From assembly GCF_034190915.1 (NCBI RefSeq), contig NW_026947501.1, positions 4,340,001 through 4,404,000 of the forward strand: a stretch of 64,000 nucleotides of DNA. The letters are read 5' to 3'. Shown here piece after piece: positions 13,701 through 26,000 of the stretch; position 1 is the stretch's first letter, and each line of letters opens with the position of its first letter. Below the pieces are notes generated by a model. The model was not told the DNA's origin and made no database searches. It saw only the letters and a list, made by a program, of their open reading frames with translations. This stretch comes from Cavia porcellus (lineage: Eukaryota > Chordata > Mammalia > Rodentia > Caviidae). The position numbers were made by a program, and so were the translations under genes.

Positions 13701-16584
13701 AAAACATCGCGGGGTGGTGTGCATTGTAATGTTTTCTAACAGGCCATTCACTAGTAGGATGAGAAAAACATCACGTCGTGGTGTGAATCGGTGGGCCTGA
13801 CTTAGGATAGGCAGTGAGTGGCAACATAAATTGGTGAAAAGCACCACGGTGTGGTCAGCATGGGGAGGTCAGGATACATGCAGTGGCAATGTAGGAAATG
13901 TTTCTGAAAAACATCGCGAGATGGTGCGCATTGTAAGTGTTTGTATCAGTCCATTCACTACTAGGAGTGAGAAAATCATCACGGGGGGGTTTGAATGGGA
14001 GGGCCTGAATTAGGATAGGCAGTGAGTGGCAATGAAGAATGGAGAAAAGCACTATGTGGTGGTCAACATGGGGAGGTCAGGAAAAATGCAATGGCAGTGT
14101 AGGATAGGTTTCTGAAAAACATCGCGGGGTGGTGCGCATTGTAAGAGTTTCTAACAAGCCATTCACAAGTAGGACTGAAAAAAATATCACGGGTTGGTGT
14201 GAATCGGAGGGCCTGAATTAGGTTAGGCAGTGAGTGGCAATGTAGGATGGAGAAAATCACCACAGGGGAGTCAGCATGGGGAGGTCAGAAAACATGCTGT
14301 GGCAAAGAAGGATATGTTTCTGAAAAAAAAAAGCGGGGTGTTGCAAATTGTAAGTGTTTTTAACAGGCCATTCACTAGTAGGAGTTAAAAAACATCACAG
14401 GGTGGTGTGAGTCAGAGGGCCTGAATTATGTTAAGCAGTGAGTGGCAATGTAGGATGGAGAAAAGCAACCACGGGGTGGTCAGCATGGGGAGGTCAGGAA
14501 ACATGCAGTGGCAATGTAGGATAGGTTTCTGAAAAAAAACTTCGGGTGTTGCGCATTGTAAGTGTTTCTAAGAGGCCATTAACAAGTAGGAGTGAGAAAA
14601 ACATCACGGTGTGGTGTGAATCGGAGGGCCTGATTTAGGATAGGCAGTGAGTGGCAATGTAGGATGGAGAAAAGCACCACGAGGTGGTCAGCATGAGGAT
14701 GTCAGGAAACATGCAGTGGCAAAGTAGGATAGTTTTCTGAAAAACATCACGGGGTGGTGCCCATTGTAAGGCTTTCTAACAGGCCATTGACTAGTAGGCG
14801 TGAGAAAAACATCACGGGGTGGTGTCAATCGGAGGGCCTGAATCAAGTTAGACAGTGAGTGGCAATGAAGAATGGAGAAAAGCACTATGGGGTGGTCAAC
14901 ATGGGGAGGTCAGGAAACATGCAATGGCAATGTAGGATAGGTTTCTGAAAAACATCGCGGGGTGGTGCGCATTGTAAGAGTTTCTAACAAGCCATTCACA
15001 AGTAGGACTGAAAAAAACATCACGGGTTGGTGTGAATCGGAGGGCCTGAATTAGGTTAGGCAGTGAGTGGCAATGTAGGATGGAGAAAATCACCACAGGG
15101 GAGTCAGCATGGGGATTTCCGAAAACATGCTGTGACAATGAAGGATATGTTTCTGAAAAAAAAAAAAAAGCGGGGTGTTGCACATTGTAAGTGTTTCTAA
15201 CAGGCCATTCACTAGTAGGAGTGAGAAAAACATCACGGGGTGGAGTGAATCGGAGGGCCTGAATTAAGATAGGCAGTGAGTGGCAATGTAGGATGGAGAA
15301 AAGCACCACAGGTTGGTCAGCTTGTGGAGGTCAGGAAACATGCAGTGGTAATGTAGGATAATTTTCTGAAAAACATCACGGGGTGGTGCACATTGTATAG
15401 GTTTCTAACAGGCCATTCGGTAGTGGGATTGAGAAAGACTTCACGGGGTGGTTTGAATCAGATGTTCTGAATTAGGATATACAGTGCGTGGCAATGTAGG
15501 ATGGAGAAAAGGACCACGGGGTGGTCAGCATGGGAAGGTCGGGAAACATGCATTGGCAATTTAGGATAGGTTTCTGAAAAACATCGCTGGTGGTGCGCAT
15601 TGTAAAGGCTTTCTAACAGGCCATTCACTAGTGGGAGTGAGAACAACATCACGGGGTGGTGTGAATCGGAGGGCCTGAATCAGGACAGGCAGTGAGTGGC
15701 AATGTAGGATGGAGAAAAGCACCACGGGGTGGTCAGTATGGGGAGGTCAGGAAACATGCAGTGGGAATGTAGGATAGTTTTCTGAAAAACATCACGCGGT
15801 GGTGCGCATTGTAAGGTTTTCTAAGAGGCCATTCACCAGTAGCAGTGAGAAAATCATAACGGGGTGGTGTGTATCGGAGCGCCTGAATAAGAATAGGCAG
15901 TGAGTGGCAATGTAGGATGTAGAAAAGCACCACGGTGTGGTCAGCATGGGGAGGTCAGGAAACATGGAGTGGCAATATAGGATAGGTTTCTGAAAAAAAA
16001 AAGCGGGTTGGTGCGCATTGTAAGGGTTTCTAACAGGCTATTCACTAGTTGGAGTGAGAAAAACATCACGGGGTGGTGTGAATCGGAGGGCCTGAATTAT
16101 GATAGGCAGTGAGTGGCAATGTAGGATGGAGAAAAGCAACACTGAGTGGTCAGCATGGGGAGGTCAGAAAACATGCAGTGGCAATGTGGGATAGTTTTCT
16201 GAAAAAAAAAATGCAGGGTGGTGCGCATTGTAAGGTTTTCTAACAGCCCATACACTAGTAGGAGTCAGAAAAACATCACGGGATTTTGTGAATCGGAGGG
16301 CCTGATTTAGCATAGGCAGTGAGCGGCAATGTAAAATGGAGAAAAGCAACACGGGGTGGTCATCATGGGGAGGACAGGAAACATGCAGTGGCAATGTAGG
16401 ATAGTTTTCTGAAAAACATCACGGGGTGGTGCGCATTGTAAGGGTTTCTAACAGGCCATTCACTAGTAGGAGTGAGAAAAACATAACGGGGTGGTGTGAA
16501 TCGGAGGCCCTGAATAAGGATAGGCAGTGAGTGGCAATGTAGAATGTCGAAAAGCACCATGGGGTGGTCAGCATGGGGAGGTCA
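10745..16584 (+). repeat. Block D1: complete 28-monomer row m1-m28
   Basis: 5,840 bp, collinear with D2 at an offset of 21,489. It carries m3, m8-m11 (as A), m12-m18 (as B) and m19-m28 (as C), each once and in order. It has the longest m4 A-tract (17 A at 11403-11419). Private changes include aacaagtagg near 14581 where D2 has aactagtagg, and gataattttctg near 15358. Confidence 0.9.
11403..11419 (+). repeat. A-tract of m4, one of 15 copies (12-17 A)
   Basis: The same kind of tract in m4, followed by gcgaggtgttgc. Copies: 2639-2652 (14), 5558-5573 (16), 11403-11419 (17), 17243-17256 (14), 20580-20592 (13), 23499-23514 (16), 29554-29568 (15), 32892-32906 (15, followed by tcgagg), 38523-38537 (15), 41862-41873 (12), 44780-44795 (16), 50627-50643 (17), 53967-53979 (13), 56886-56901 (16), 62940-62954 (15). 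In A blocks and C1 the tract is preceded by catctg (12-14 A); in B and most C blocks by tttctg (15-17 A). Confidence 0.9.
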
Positions 16585-19500
16585 GGAAACATGCATTGGC
16601 AATGTAGGATAGGTTTCTGAAAAACATCGCGGGGTGGTGTGCATTGTAAGGCTTTCTAACAGGCCATTCACTAGTAGGATGAGAAAAACATCACGTGGTG
16701 GTGTGAATCGGTGGGCCTCAATTAGGATAGGCAGTGAGTGGCAACATAAAATGGAGAAAAGCACCACAGTGTGGTCACCATGGGGAGGTCAGGAAACATG
16801 CAGTGGCAATGTAGGAAAGGTTTCTGAAAAACATCGCCTGGTGGTGCGCATTGTAAGTTTTTATAGCAGGCCATTCACTAATAGGAGTGAGAAAATCATC
16901 ACGTGGTGGTGTGAATGGGAGGGCCTCAATTAGGATAGGCAGTGAGTGGCAATGAAGAATGGAGTAAAGCACCATGGGGTGGTCAGCATGGGGAGGTCAG
17001 GAAACATGCAATGGCAATATAGGATAGGTTTCTGAAAAACATCGCGGGGTGGTCCGCATTGAAATTGTTTCTAACAAGCCATTCACAAGTAGGATTGAAA
17101 AAAACATCAAGAGGTGGTTTGAATCGGAGGGCCTGAATTAGGTTGGGCAGTGAGTGGCAATGTAGGATGGAGAAAATCACTACAGGGTGGTCAGCATGGG
17201 GAGGTCAGAAAACATGCCGTGGCAATGTAAGATAGGCATCTGAAAAAAAAAAAAAAGCGAGGTGTTGCACATTGTAAGTGTTTCTAACATGCCATTCACT
17301 AGTAGGAGTGAGAAAAACATAACGGGGTGGTGTGAATCGGAGGCCCTGATTAAGGATAGGCAGTGAGTGGCAATGTAGAATGTCGAAAAGCACCATGGGG
17401 TGGTCAGCATGGGGAGGTCAGGAAACGTGCAGTGGCATTGTGTGATAGCTTTCTGAAAAACATTACGGGTTGGTGCGCCTTGTAAGAGTTTCTAACAGGC
17501 CATTCACTAGTAGGAATCAGAAAAACATCATGGCGTGGTATGAATTGGAGGACCTGAATCAGGATAGGCAATGAGTGGCAATGTAGGATGGAGAAAAGCA
17601 TCAAAGGGTGGTCATCATGGGGAGGTCAGGACACATGCAGTGGCAATGTAGTATAGGTTTCTGAAAAACATCGCAAGTGGTGAGAATTGTAAGGCTTTCT
17701 AACAGGCCATTCACTAGTAGGACTGAGAAAAACATCACGGGGTGGTGTGAATCACTGGGACTGAATTATGGTAAGCAGTGAGTGGCAATGCAGGATGGAG
17801 AAAAGCAACCATGGGGTGGTCAGCATGGGGAGGTCAGGAAACATGCAGTGGCAATTTAGCATAGGTTTCTGAAAAAAATCTTCGGGTGTTGCGCATTGTA
17901 AGTGTTTCTAAGAGGCCATTAACTAGTAGGAGTGAGAAAAACATCACGGTGTTGTGTGAATCGGAGGGCCTGATTTAGGATAGGCAGTGAGTGGCAATGT
18001 AGGATGGAGAAAAGCACCACGAGGTGGTCAGCATGAGGATGTCAGGAAACATGCAGTGGCAAATAGGATAGTTTTCTGAAAAACATCACGGGGTGGTGCC
18101 CATTGTAAGGCTTTCTAACAGGCCATTGACTAGTAGGCGTGAGAAAAACATCACGGGGTGGTGTCAATCGGAGGGCCTGAATCAAGTTAGACAGTGAGTG
18201 GCAATGAAGAATGGAGAAAAGCACTGTGGGGTGGTCAACATGGGGAGGTCAGGAAACATGCAATGGCAATGTAGGATAGGTTTCTGAAAAACATCGCGGG
18301 GTGGTGCGCATTGTAAGAGTTTCTAACAAGCCATTCACAAGTAGGACTGAAAAAAACATCACGGGTTGGTGTGAATCGGAGGGCCTGAATTAGGTTAGGC
18401 AGTGAGTGGCAATGTAGGATGGAGAAAATCACCACAGGGGAGTCAGCATGGGGATTTCCAAAAACATGCTGTGACAATGAAGGATATGTTTCTGAAAAAA
18501 AAAAAAAGCGGGGTGTTGCACATTGTAAGTGTTTCTAACAGGCCATTCACTAGTAGGAGTGAGAAAAACATCACGGGGTGGAGTGAATCGGAGGGCCTGA
18601 ATTACGATACGCAGTGAGTGGCAATGTAGGATGGAGAAAAGCACCACAGGTTGGTCAGCTTGTGGAGGTCAGGAAACATGCAGTGGCAATGTAGGATAGT
18701 TTTCTGAAAAACATCACGGGGTGGTGCACATTGTAAAGATTTCTAACAGGCCATTCAGTAGTGGGATTGAGAAAGACTTCACGGGGTGGTTTGAATCAGA
18801 TGTTCTGAATTAGGATATACAGTGCGTGGCAATGTAGGATGGAGAAAAGGACCACGGGGTGGTCAGCATGGGAAGGTCGGGAAACATGCATTGGCAATTT
18901 AGGATAGGTTTCTGAAAAACATCGCTGGTGGTGCGCATTGTAAAGGCTTTCTAACAGGCCATTCACTAGTGGGAGTTAGAAAAACATCACGGGGTTGTGG
19001 GAATCGGAGGGCCTGAATTAGGACAGGCAGTGAGTGGCAATGTAGGATGGAGAAAAGCACCACGGGGTGGTCAGTATGGGGAGGTCAGGAAACATGCAGT
19101 GGGAATGTAGGATAGTTTTCTGAAAATCATCACGCGGTGGTGCGCATTGTAAGGTTTTCTAAGAGGCCATCCACCAGTAGCAGTGAGAAAATCATAACGG
19201 GGTGGTGTGTATCGGAGCGCCTGAATAAGAATAGGCAGTGAGTGGCAATGTAGGATGTAGAAAAGCACCACGGTGTGATCAGCATGGGGAGGTCAGGAAA
19301 CATGGAGTGGCAATATAGGATAGGTTTCTGAAAAAAAAAAGCGGGTTGGTGCGCATTGTAAGTGTTTCTAACAGGCTATTCACTAGTTGGAGTGAGAAAA
19401 ACATCACGGGGTGGTGTGAATCGGAGGGCCTGAATTATGATAGGCAGTGAGTGGCAATGTAGGATGGAGAAAAGCATCACTGAGTGGTCATCATGGGGAG

Positions 19501-19921
19501 GTCAGAAAACATGCAGTGGCAATGTGGGATAGTTTTCTGAAAAAAAAATGCAGGGTGGTGCGCATTGTAAGGTTTTCTAACAGCCCATACACTAGTAGGA
19601 GTCAGAAAAACATCACGGGATTTTGTGAATCAGAGGGCCTGATTTAGCATAGGCAGTGAGCGGCAATGTAAAATGGAGAAAAGCAACACGGGGTGGTCAT
19701 CATGGGGAGGACAGGAAACATGCAGTGGCAATGTAGGATAGTTTTCTGAAAAACATCACGGGGTGGTGCGCATTGTAAGGGTTTCTAACAGGCCATTCAC
19801 TAGTAGGAGTGAGAAAAACATAACGGGGTGGTGTGAATCGGAGGCCCTGAATAAGGATAGGCAGTGAGTGGCAATGTAGAATGTCGAAAAGCACCATGGG
19901 GTGGTCAGCATGGGGAGGTCA
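16585..19921 (+). repeat. Block C1: 16 monomers, A-like left part and alpha C right part
   Basis: 3,337 bp. The left seven monomers carry A-type words: ggcatctg before the m4 A-tract, gcattgaaattgtttc in m3, and gcaggatggagaaaag instead of the C/B form gcaggatggacaaaag. From the m7/m19 fusion onward it is C, ending with the alpha words gagttagaaaaacatcac and ggggttgtgggaatcgg near 18975-19010. The fusion monomer reads gcattgtaagtg as in D m19, not gcattgttagtg as in all other C and B copies. So this block is a second-generation or independent fusion. Confidence 0.82.
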
Positions 19922-22900
19922 GGAAACATGCATTGGCAATGTAGGATAGGTTTCTGAAAAACATCGCGGGGTGGTGTGCATTGTAAGGCTTTCTAACAGG
20001 CCATTCACTAGTAGGATGAGAAAAACATCACGTGGTGGTGTGAATCGGTGGGCCTCAATTAGGATAGGCAGTGAGTGGCAACATAAAATGGAGAAAAGCA
20101 CCACAGTGTGGTCACCATGGGGAGGTCAGGAAACATGCAGTGGCAATGTAGGAAAGGTTTCTGAAAAACATCGCCTGGTGGTGCGCATTGTAAGTGTTTA
20201 TAGCAGGCCATTCACTAATAGGAGTGAGAAAATCATCACGTGGTGGTGTGAATGGGAGGGCCTCAATTAGGATAGGCAGTGAGTGGCAATGAAGAATGGA
20301 GTAAAGCACCATGGGGTGGTCAGCATGGGGAGGTCAGGAAACATGCAATGGCAATATAGGATAGGTTTCTGAAAAACATCGCGGGGTGGTTCGCATTGAA
20401 ATTGTTTCTAACAAGCCATTCACAAGTAGGATTGAAAAAAACATCAAGAGGTGGTTTGAATCGGAGGGCCTGAATTAGGTTAGGCAGTGAGTGGCAATGT
20501 AGGATGGAGAAAATCACTACAGGGTGGTCAGCATGGGGAGGTCAGAAAACATGCCGTGGCAATGTAAGATAGGCATCTGAAAAAAAAAAAAAGCGAGGTG
20601 TTGCACATTGTAAGTGTTTCTAACATGCCATTCACTAGTAGGAGTGAGAAAAACATAACGGGGTGGTGTGAATCGGAGGCCCTGATTAAGGATAGGCAGT
20701 GAGTGGCAATGTAGAATGTCGAAAAGCACCATGGGGTGGTCAGCATGGGGAGGTCAGGAAACGTGCAGTGGCAATGTGGGATAGCTTTCTGAAAAACATT
20801 ACGGCTTGGTGCGCCTTGTAAGAGTTTCTAACAGGCCATTCACTAGTAGGAATCAGAAAAACATCATGGCGTGGTATGAATTGGAGGGCCTGAATCAGGA
20901 TAGGCAATGAGTGGCAATGTAGGATGGAGAAAAGCATCAAAGGGTGGTCATCATGGGGAGGTCAGGACACATACAGTGGCAATGTAGTATAGGTTTCTGA
21001 AAAACATCGCAAGTGGTGAGAATTGTAAGGCTTTCTAACAGGCCATTCACTAGTAGGACTGAGAAAAACATCACGGGGTGGTGTGAATCACAGGGACTGA
21101 ATTATGGTAAGCAGTGAGTGGCAATGCAGGATGGAGAAAAGCAACCATGGGGTGGTCAGCATGGGGAGGTCAGGAAACATGCAGTGGCAATTTAGCATAG
21201 GTTTCTGAAAAAAAACTTCGAGGTGGTGCGCATTGTAAGGGTTTCTAACAGGCCATTAACTAGTAGGAGTGAGAAAAACATCACGGGGTGGTGTGAATCA
21301 GAGGGCCTGATTTAGGATAGGCAGTGAGTGGCAATGTAGGATGGAGAAAAGCACCACGGGTTCGTGAGCATGGGGAGGTCAGGAAACATACAATGGCAAT
21401 GTAGGATAGATTTCTGAAAAACATCGCGGGGTTGTGCGCATTGTAAAGGTTTGTAGCAGTCCATGCACTAGTAGGAGTGACAAAATCATCACGGGGTGGT
21501 GTGAATCGGAGGGCCTGAATCAGGATAGGCAGTGAGTGGCAATGTAGGATGGAGAAAAACACCACGGGGTGGTCATGATGCGGAGGTCAGGAAACATGCA
21601 GTGGCAATGGAGGATAGGTTTCTTAAAAACATTGCGGGGTGGTGCTCATTGTAAGGGTTTCTAAAAGGCCTTTCACTAGTAGGAGTGAGAGAAACATCAC
21701 CAGGTGGTGTGAATCGCAGGGCCTGAATCATTATAGGCCGTGAGTGGCAATGTAGGATGGAGAAAAGCACCACGGGGTGGTCAGGATTGCGAGGTCAGGA
21801 AACATTCAGTGGCAATGTAGGATAGGTTTCTGAAAAACATCGTGGCATAGTGCGCATGGTAATGGTTTCTAACAGGCCATTTACTAATAGGAGACAGAAA
21901 TACATCATGGTGTGGTGTGAATTGGAGGGTCTGAATCAAGTTAGACAGTGAGTGGCAATGTACGATGGAGAAAAGCACCACGGGTTGGTGAGCATGCCGA
22001 GGTCAGGAAACATGCACTGGCAATGTATGATAGGTTTCTGAAAAACGTCGCTGGGTTTTGCGCAAAGTAAGGGTTTCTAACAGGCCATTCACTAGTAGGA
22101 GTGAGAAAAACATCACGGGGTGGTGTGAATCGGAGGGCCTGAATTAGGACAGGCAGTGAGTGGCAATGTAGGATGGAGAAAAGCACCACGGGGTGGTCAG
22201 TATGGGGAGGTCAGGAAACATGCACTGGCAATGTAGGATAGTATTCTGAAAAACATCAGGGGGTGGTGCGCATTGTAAGGTTTTCTAAGAGGCCATTCAC
22301 CAGTAGCAGTGAGAAAATCATAACGGGGTGGTGTGTATCGGAGCGCCTGAATAAGAATAGGCAGTGAGTGGCAATGTAGGATGTAGAAAAGCACCACGGT
22401 GTGGTCAGCATGGGGAGGTCAGGAAACATGGAGTGGCAATATAGGATAGGTTTCTGAAAAAAAAAAGCGGGTTGGTGCGCATTGTAAGGGTTTCTAACAG
22501 GCTATTCACTAGTTGGAGTGAGAAAAACATCACGGGGTGGTGTGAATCGGAGGGCCTGAATTATGATAGGCAGTGAGTGGCAATGTAGGATGGAGAAAAG
22601 CATCACTGAGTGGTCAGCATGGGGAGGTCAGAAAACATGCAGTGGCAATGTGGGATAGTTTTCTGAAAAAAAAAATGCAGGGTGGTGCGCATTGTAAGGT
22701 TTTCTAACAGCCCATACACTAGTAGGAGTCAGAAAAACATCACGGGATTTTGTGAATCGGAGGGCCTGATTTAGCATAGGCAGTGAGCGGCAATGTAAAA
22801 TGGAGAAAAGCAACACGGGGTGGTCATCATGGGGAGGACAGGAAACATGCAGTGGCAATGTAGGATAGTTTTCTGAAAAACATCACGGGGTGGTGCGCAT

Positions 22901-23048
22901 TGTAAGGGTTTCTAACAGGCCATTCACTAGTAGGAGTGAGAAAAACATAACGGGGTGGTGTGAATCGGAGGCCCTGAATAAGGATAGGCAGTGAGTGGCA
23001 ATGTAGAATGTCGAAAAGCACCATGGGGTGGTCAGCATGGGGAGGTCA
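19922..23048 (+). repeat. Block A2: 15 monomers, m1-m11 then m25-m28
   Basis: 3,127 bp and collinear with A1, A3 and A4. The m25 copy carries a foreign tract at 22224-22262 (gcactggcaatg, gtattctg, catcaggggg) that matches m12, a monomer absent from A blocks. Other private changes are acatacagtggc near 20970 and catcgtggcatag near 21840. Confidence 0.9.
22224..22262 (+). other. Foreign tract in m25 of A2, m12-like
   Basis: The normal m25 reads tgcagtgggaatgtagg, gttttctg, catcacgcggtgg. In A2 these are tgcactggcaatgtagg, gtattctg, catcagggggtgg, as in m12. The flanks are ordinary m25. A blocks have no m12, so the donor was in a B or D block or on another array copy. Confidence 0.82.
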
Positions 23049-26000
23049 GGAAACATGCATTGGCAATGTAGGATAGGTTTCTGAAAAACATCGCGGGGTG
23101 GTGTGCATTGTAAGGCTTTCTAACAGGCCATTCACTAGTAGGATGAGAAAAACATCACGTGGTGGTGTGAATCGGTGGGCCTCAATTAGGATAGGCAGTG
23201 AGTGGCAACATAAAATGGAGAAAAGCACCACAGTGTGGTCACCATGGGGAGGTCAGGAAACATGCAGTGGCAATGTAGGAAAGGTTTCTGAAAAACATCG
23301 CCTGGTGGTGCGCATTGTAAGTGTTTATAGCAGGCCATTCACTAATAGGAGTGAGAAAATCATCACGTGGTGGTGTGAATGGGAGGGCCTCAATTAGGAT
23401 AGGCAGTGAGTGGCAATGAAGAATGGAGTAAAGCACCATGGGGTGGTCAGCATGGGGAGGTCAGAAAACATGCCGTGGCAATGTAAGATAGGTTTCTGAA
23501 AAAAAAAAAAAAAAGCGAGGTGTTGCACATTGTAAGTGTTTCTAACATGCCATTCACTAGTAGGAGTGAGAAAAACATAACGGGGTGGTGTGAATCGGAG
23601 GCCCTGATTAAGGATAGGCAGTGAGTGGCAATGTAGAATGTCGAAAAGCACCATGGGGTGGTCAGCATGGGGAGGTCAGGAAACGTGCAGTGGCAATGTG
23701 GGATAGCTTTCTGAAAAACATTACGGGTTGGTGCGCCTTGTAAGAGTTTCTAACAGGCCATTCACTAGTAGGAATCAGAAAAACATCATGGCGTGGTATG
23801 AATTGGAGGGTCTGAATCAGGATAGGCAATGAGTGGCAATGTAGGATGGAGAAAAGCATCAAAGGGTGGTCATCATGGGGAGGTCAGGACACATGCAGTG
23901 GCAATGTAGTATAGGTTTCTGAAAAACATCGCAAGTGGTGAGAATTGTAAGGCTTTCTAACAGGCCATTCACTAGTAGGACTGAGAAAAACATCACGGGG
24001 TGGTGTGAATCACAGGGACTGAATTATGGTAAGCAGTGAGTGGCAATGCAGGATGGACAAAAGCAACCATGGGGTGGTCAGCATGGGGAGGTCAGGAAAC
24101 ATGCAGTGGCAATTTAGCATAGGTTTCTGAAAAAAAACTTCGGGTGTTGCGCATTGTTAGTGTTTCTAAGAGGCCATTAACTAGTAGGAGTGAGAAAAAC
24201 ATCACGGTGTTGTGTGAATCGGAGGGCCTGATTTAGGATAGGCAGTGAGTGGCAATGTAGGATGGAGAAAAGCACCACGAGGTGGTCAGCATGAGGATGT
24301 CAGGAAACATGCAGTGGCAAATAGGATAGTTTTCTGAAAAACATCACGGGGTGGTGCCCATTGTAAGGCTTTCTAACAGGCCATTGACTAGTAGGCGTGA
24401 GAAAAACATCACGGGGTGGTGTCAATCGGAGGGCCTGAATCAAGTTAGACAGTGAGTGGCAATGAAGAATGGAGAAAAGCACTATGGGGTGGTCAACATG
24501 GGGAGGTCAGGAAACATGCAATGGCAATGTAGGATAGGTTTCTGAAAAACATCGCGGGGTGGTGCGCATTGTAAGAGTTTCTAACAAGCCATTCACAAGT
24601 AGGACTGAAAAAAACATCACGGGTTGGTGTGAATCGGAGGGCCTGAATTAGGTTAGGCAGTGAGTGGCAATGTAGGATGGAGAAAATCACCACAGGGGAG
24701 TCAGCATGGGGATTTCCGAAAACATGCTGTGACAATGAAGGATATGTTTCTGAAAAAAAAAAAAAAGCGGGGTGTTGCACATTGTAAGTGTTTCTAACAG
24801 GCCATTCACTAGTAGGACTGAGAAAAACATCACGGGGTGGTGTGAATCACAGGGACTGAATTATGGTAAGCAGTGAGTGGCAATGCAGGATGGACAAAAG
24901 CAACCATGGGGTGGTCAGCTTGTGGAGGTCAGGAAACATGCAGTGGCAATGTAGGATAGTTTTCTGAAAAACATCACGGGGTGGTGCACATTGTAAAGGT
25001 TTCTAACAGGCCATTCGGTAGTGGGATTGAGAAAGACTTCACGGGGTGGTTTGAATCAGATGTTCTGAATTAGGATATACAGTGCGTGGCAATGTAGGAT
25101 GGAGAAAAGGACCACGGGGTGGTCAGCATGGGAAGGTCGGGAAACATGCATTGGCAATTTAGGATAGGTTTCTGAAAAACATCGCTGGTGGTGCGCATTG
25201 TAAAGGCTTTCTAACAGGCCATTCACTAGTGGGAGTTAGAAAAACATCACGGGGTGGTGTGAATCGGAGGGCCTGAATTAGGACAGGCAGTGAGTGGCAA
25301 TGTAGGATGGAGAAAAGCACCACGGGGTGGTCAGTATGGGGAGGTCAGGAAACATGCAGTGGGAATGTAGGATAGTTTTCTGAAAAACATCACGCGGTGG
25401 TGCGCATTGTAAGGTTTTCTAAGAGGCCATTCACCAGTAGCAGTGAGAAAATCATAACGGGGTGGTGTGTATCGGAGCGCCTGAATAAGAATAGGCAGTG
25501 AGTGGCAATGTAGGATGTAGAAAAGCACCACGGTGTGGTCAGCATGGGGAGGTCAGGAAACATGGAGTGGCAATATAGGATAGGTTTCTGAAAAAAAAAA
25601 GCGGGTTGGTGCGCATTGTAAGGGTTTCTAACAGGCTATTCACTAGTTGGAGTGAGAAAAACATCACGGGGTGGTGTGAATCGGAGGGCCTGAATTATGA
25701 TAGGCAGTGAGTGGCAATGTAGGATGGAGAAAAGCATCACTGAGTGGTCAGCATGGGGAGGTCAGAAAACATGCAGTGGCAATGTGGGATAGTTTTCTGA
25801 AAAAAAAAATGCAGGGTGGTGCGCATTGTAAGGTTTTCTAACAGCCCATACACTAGTAGGAGTCAGAAAAACATCACGGGATTTTGTGAATCGGAGGGCC
25901 TGATTTAGCATAGGCAGTGAGCGGCAATGTAAAAGGGAGAAAAGCACCACGGGGTGGTCAGCATGGGGAGGTCAGGAAACATGCACTGGCAATGTAGGAT

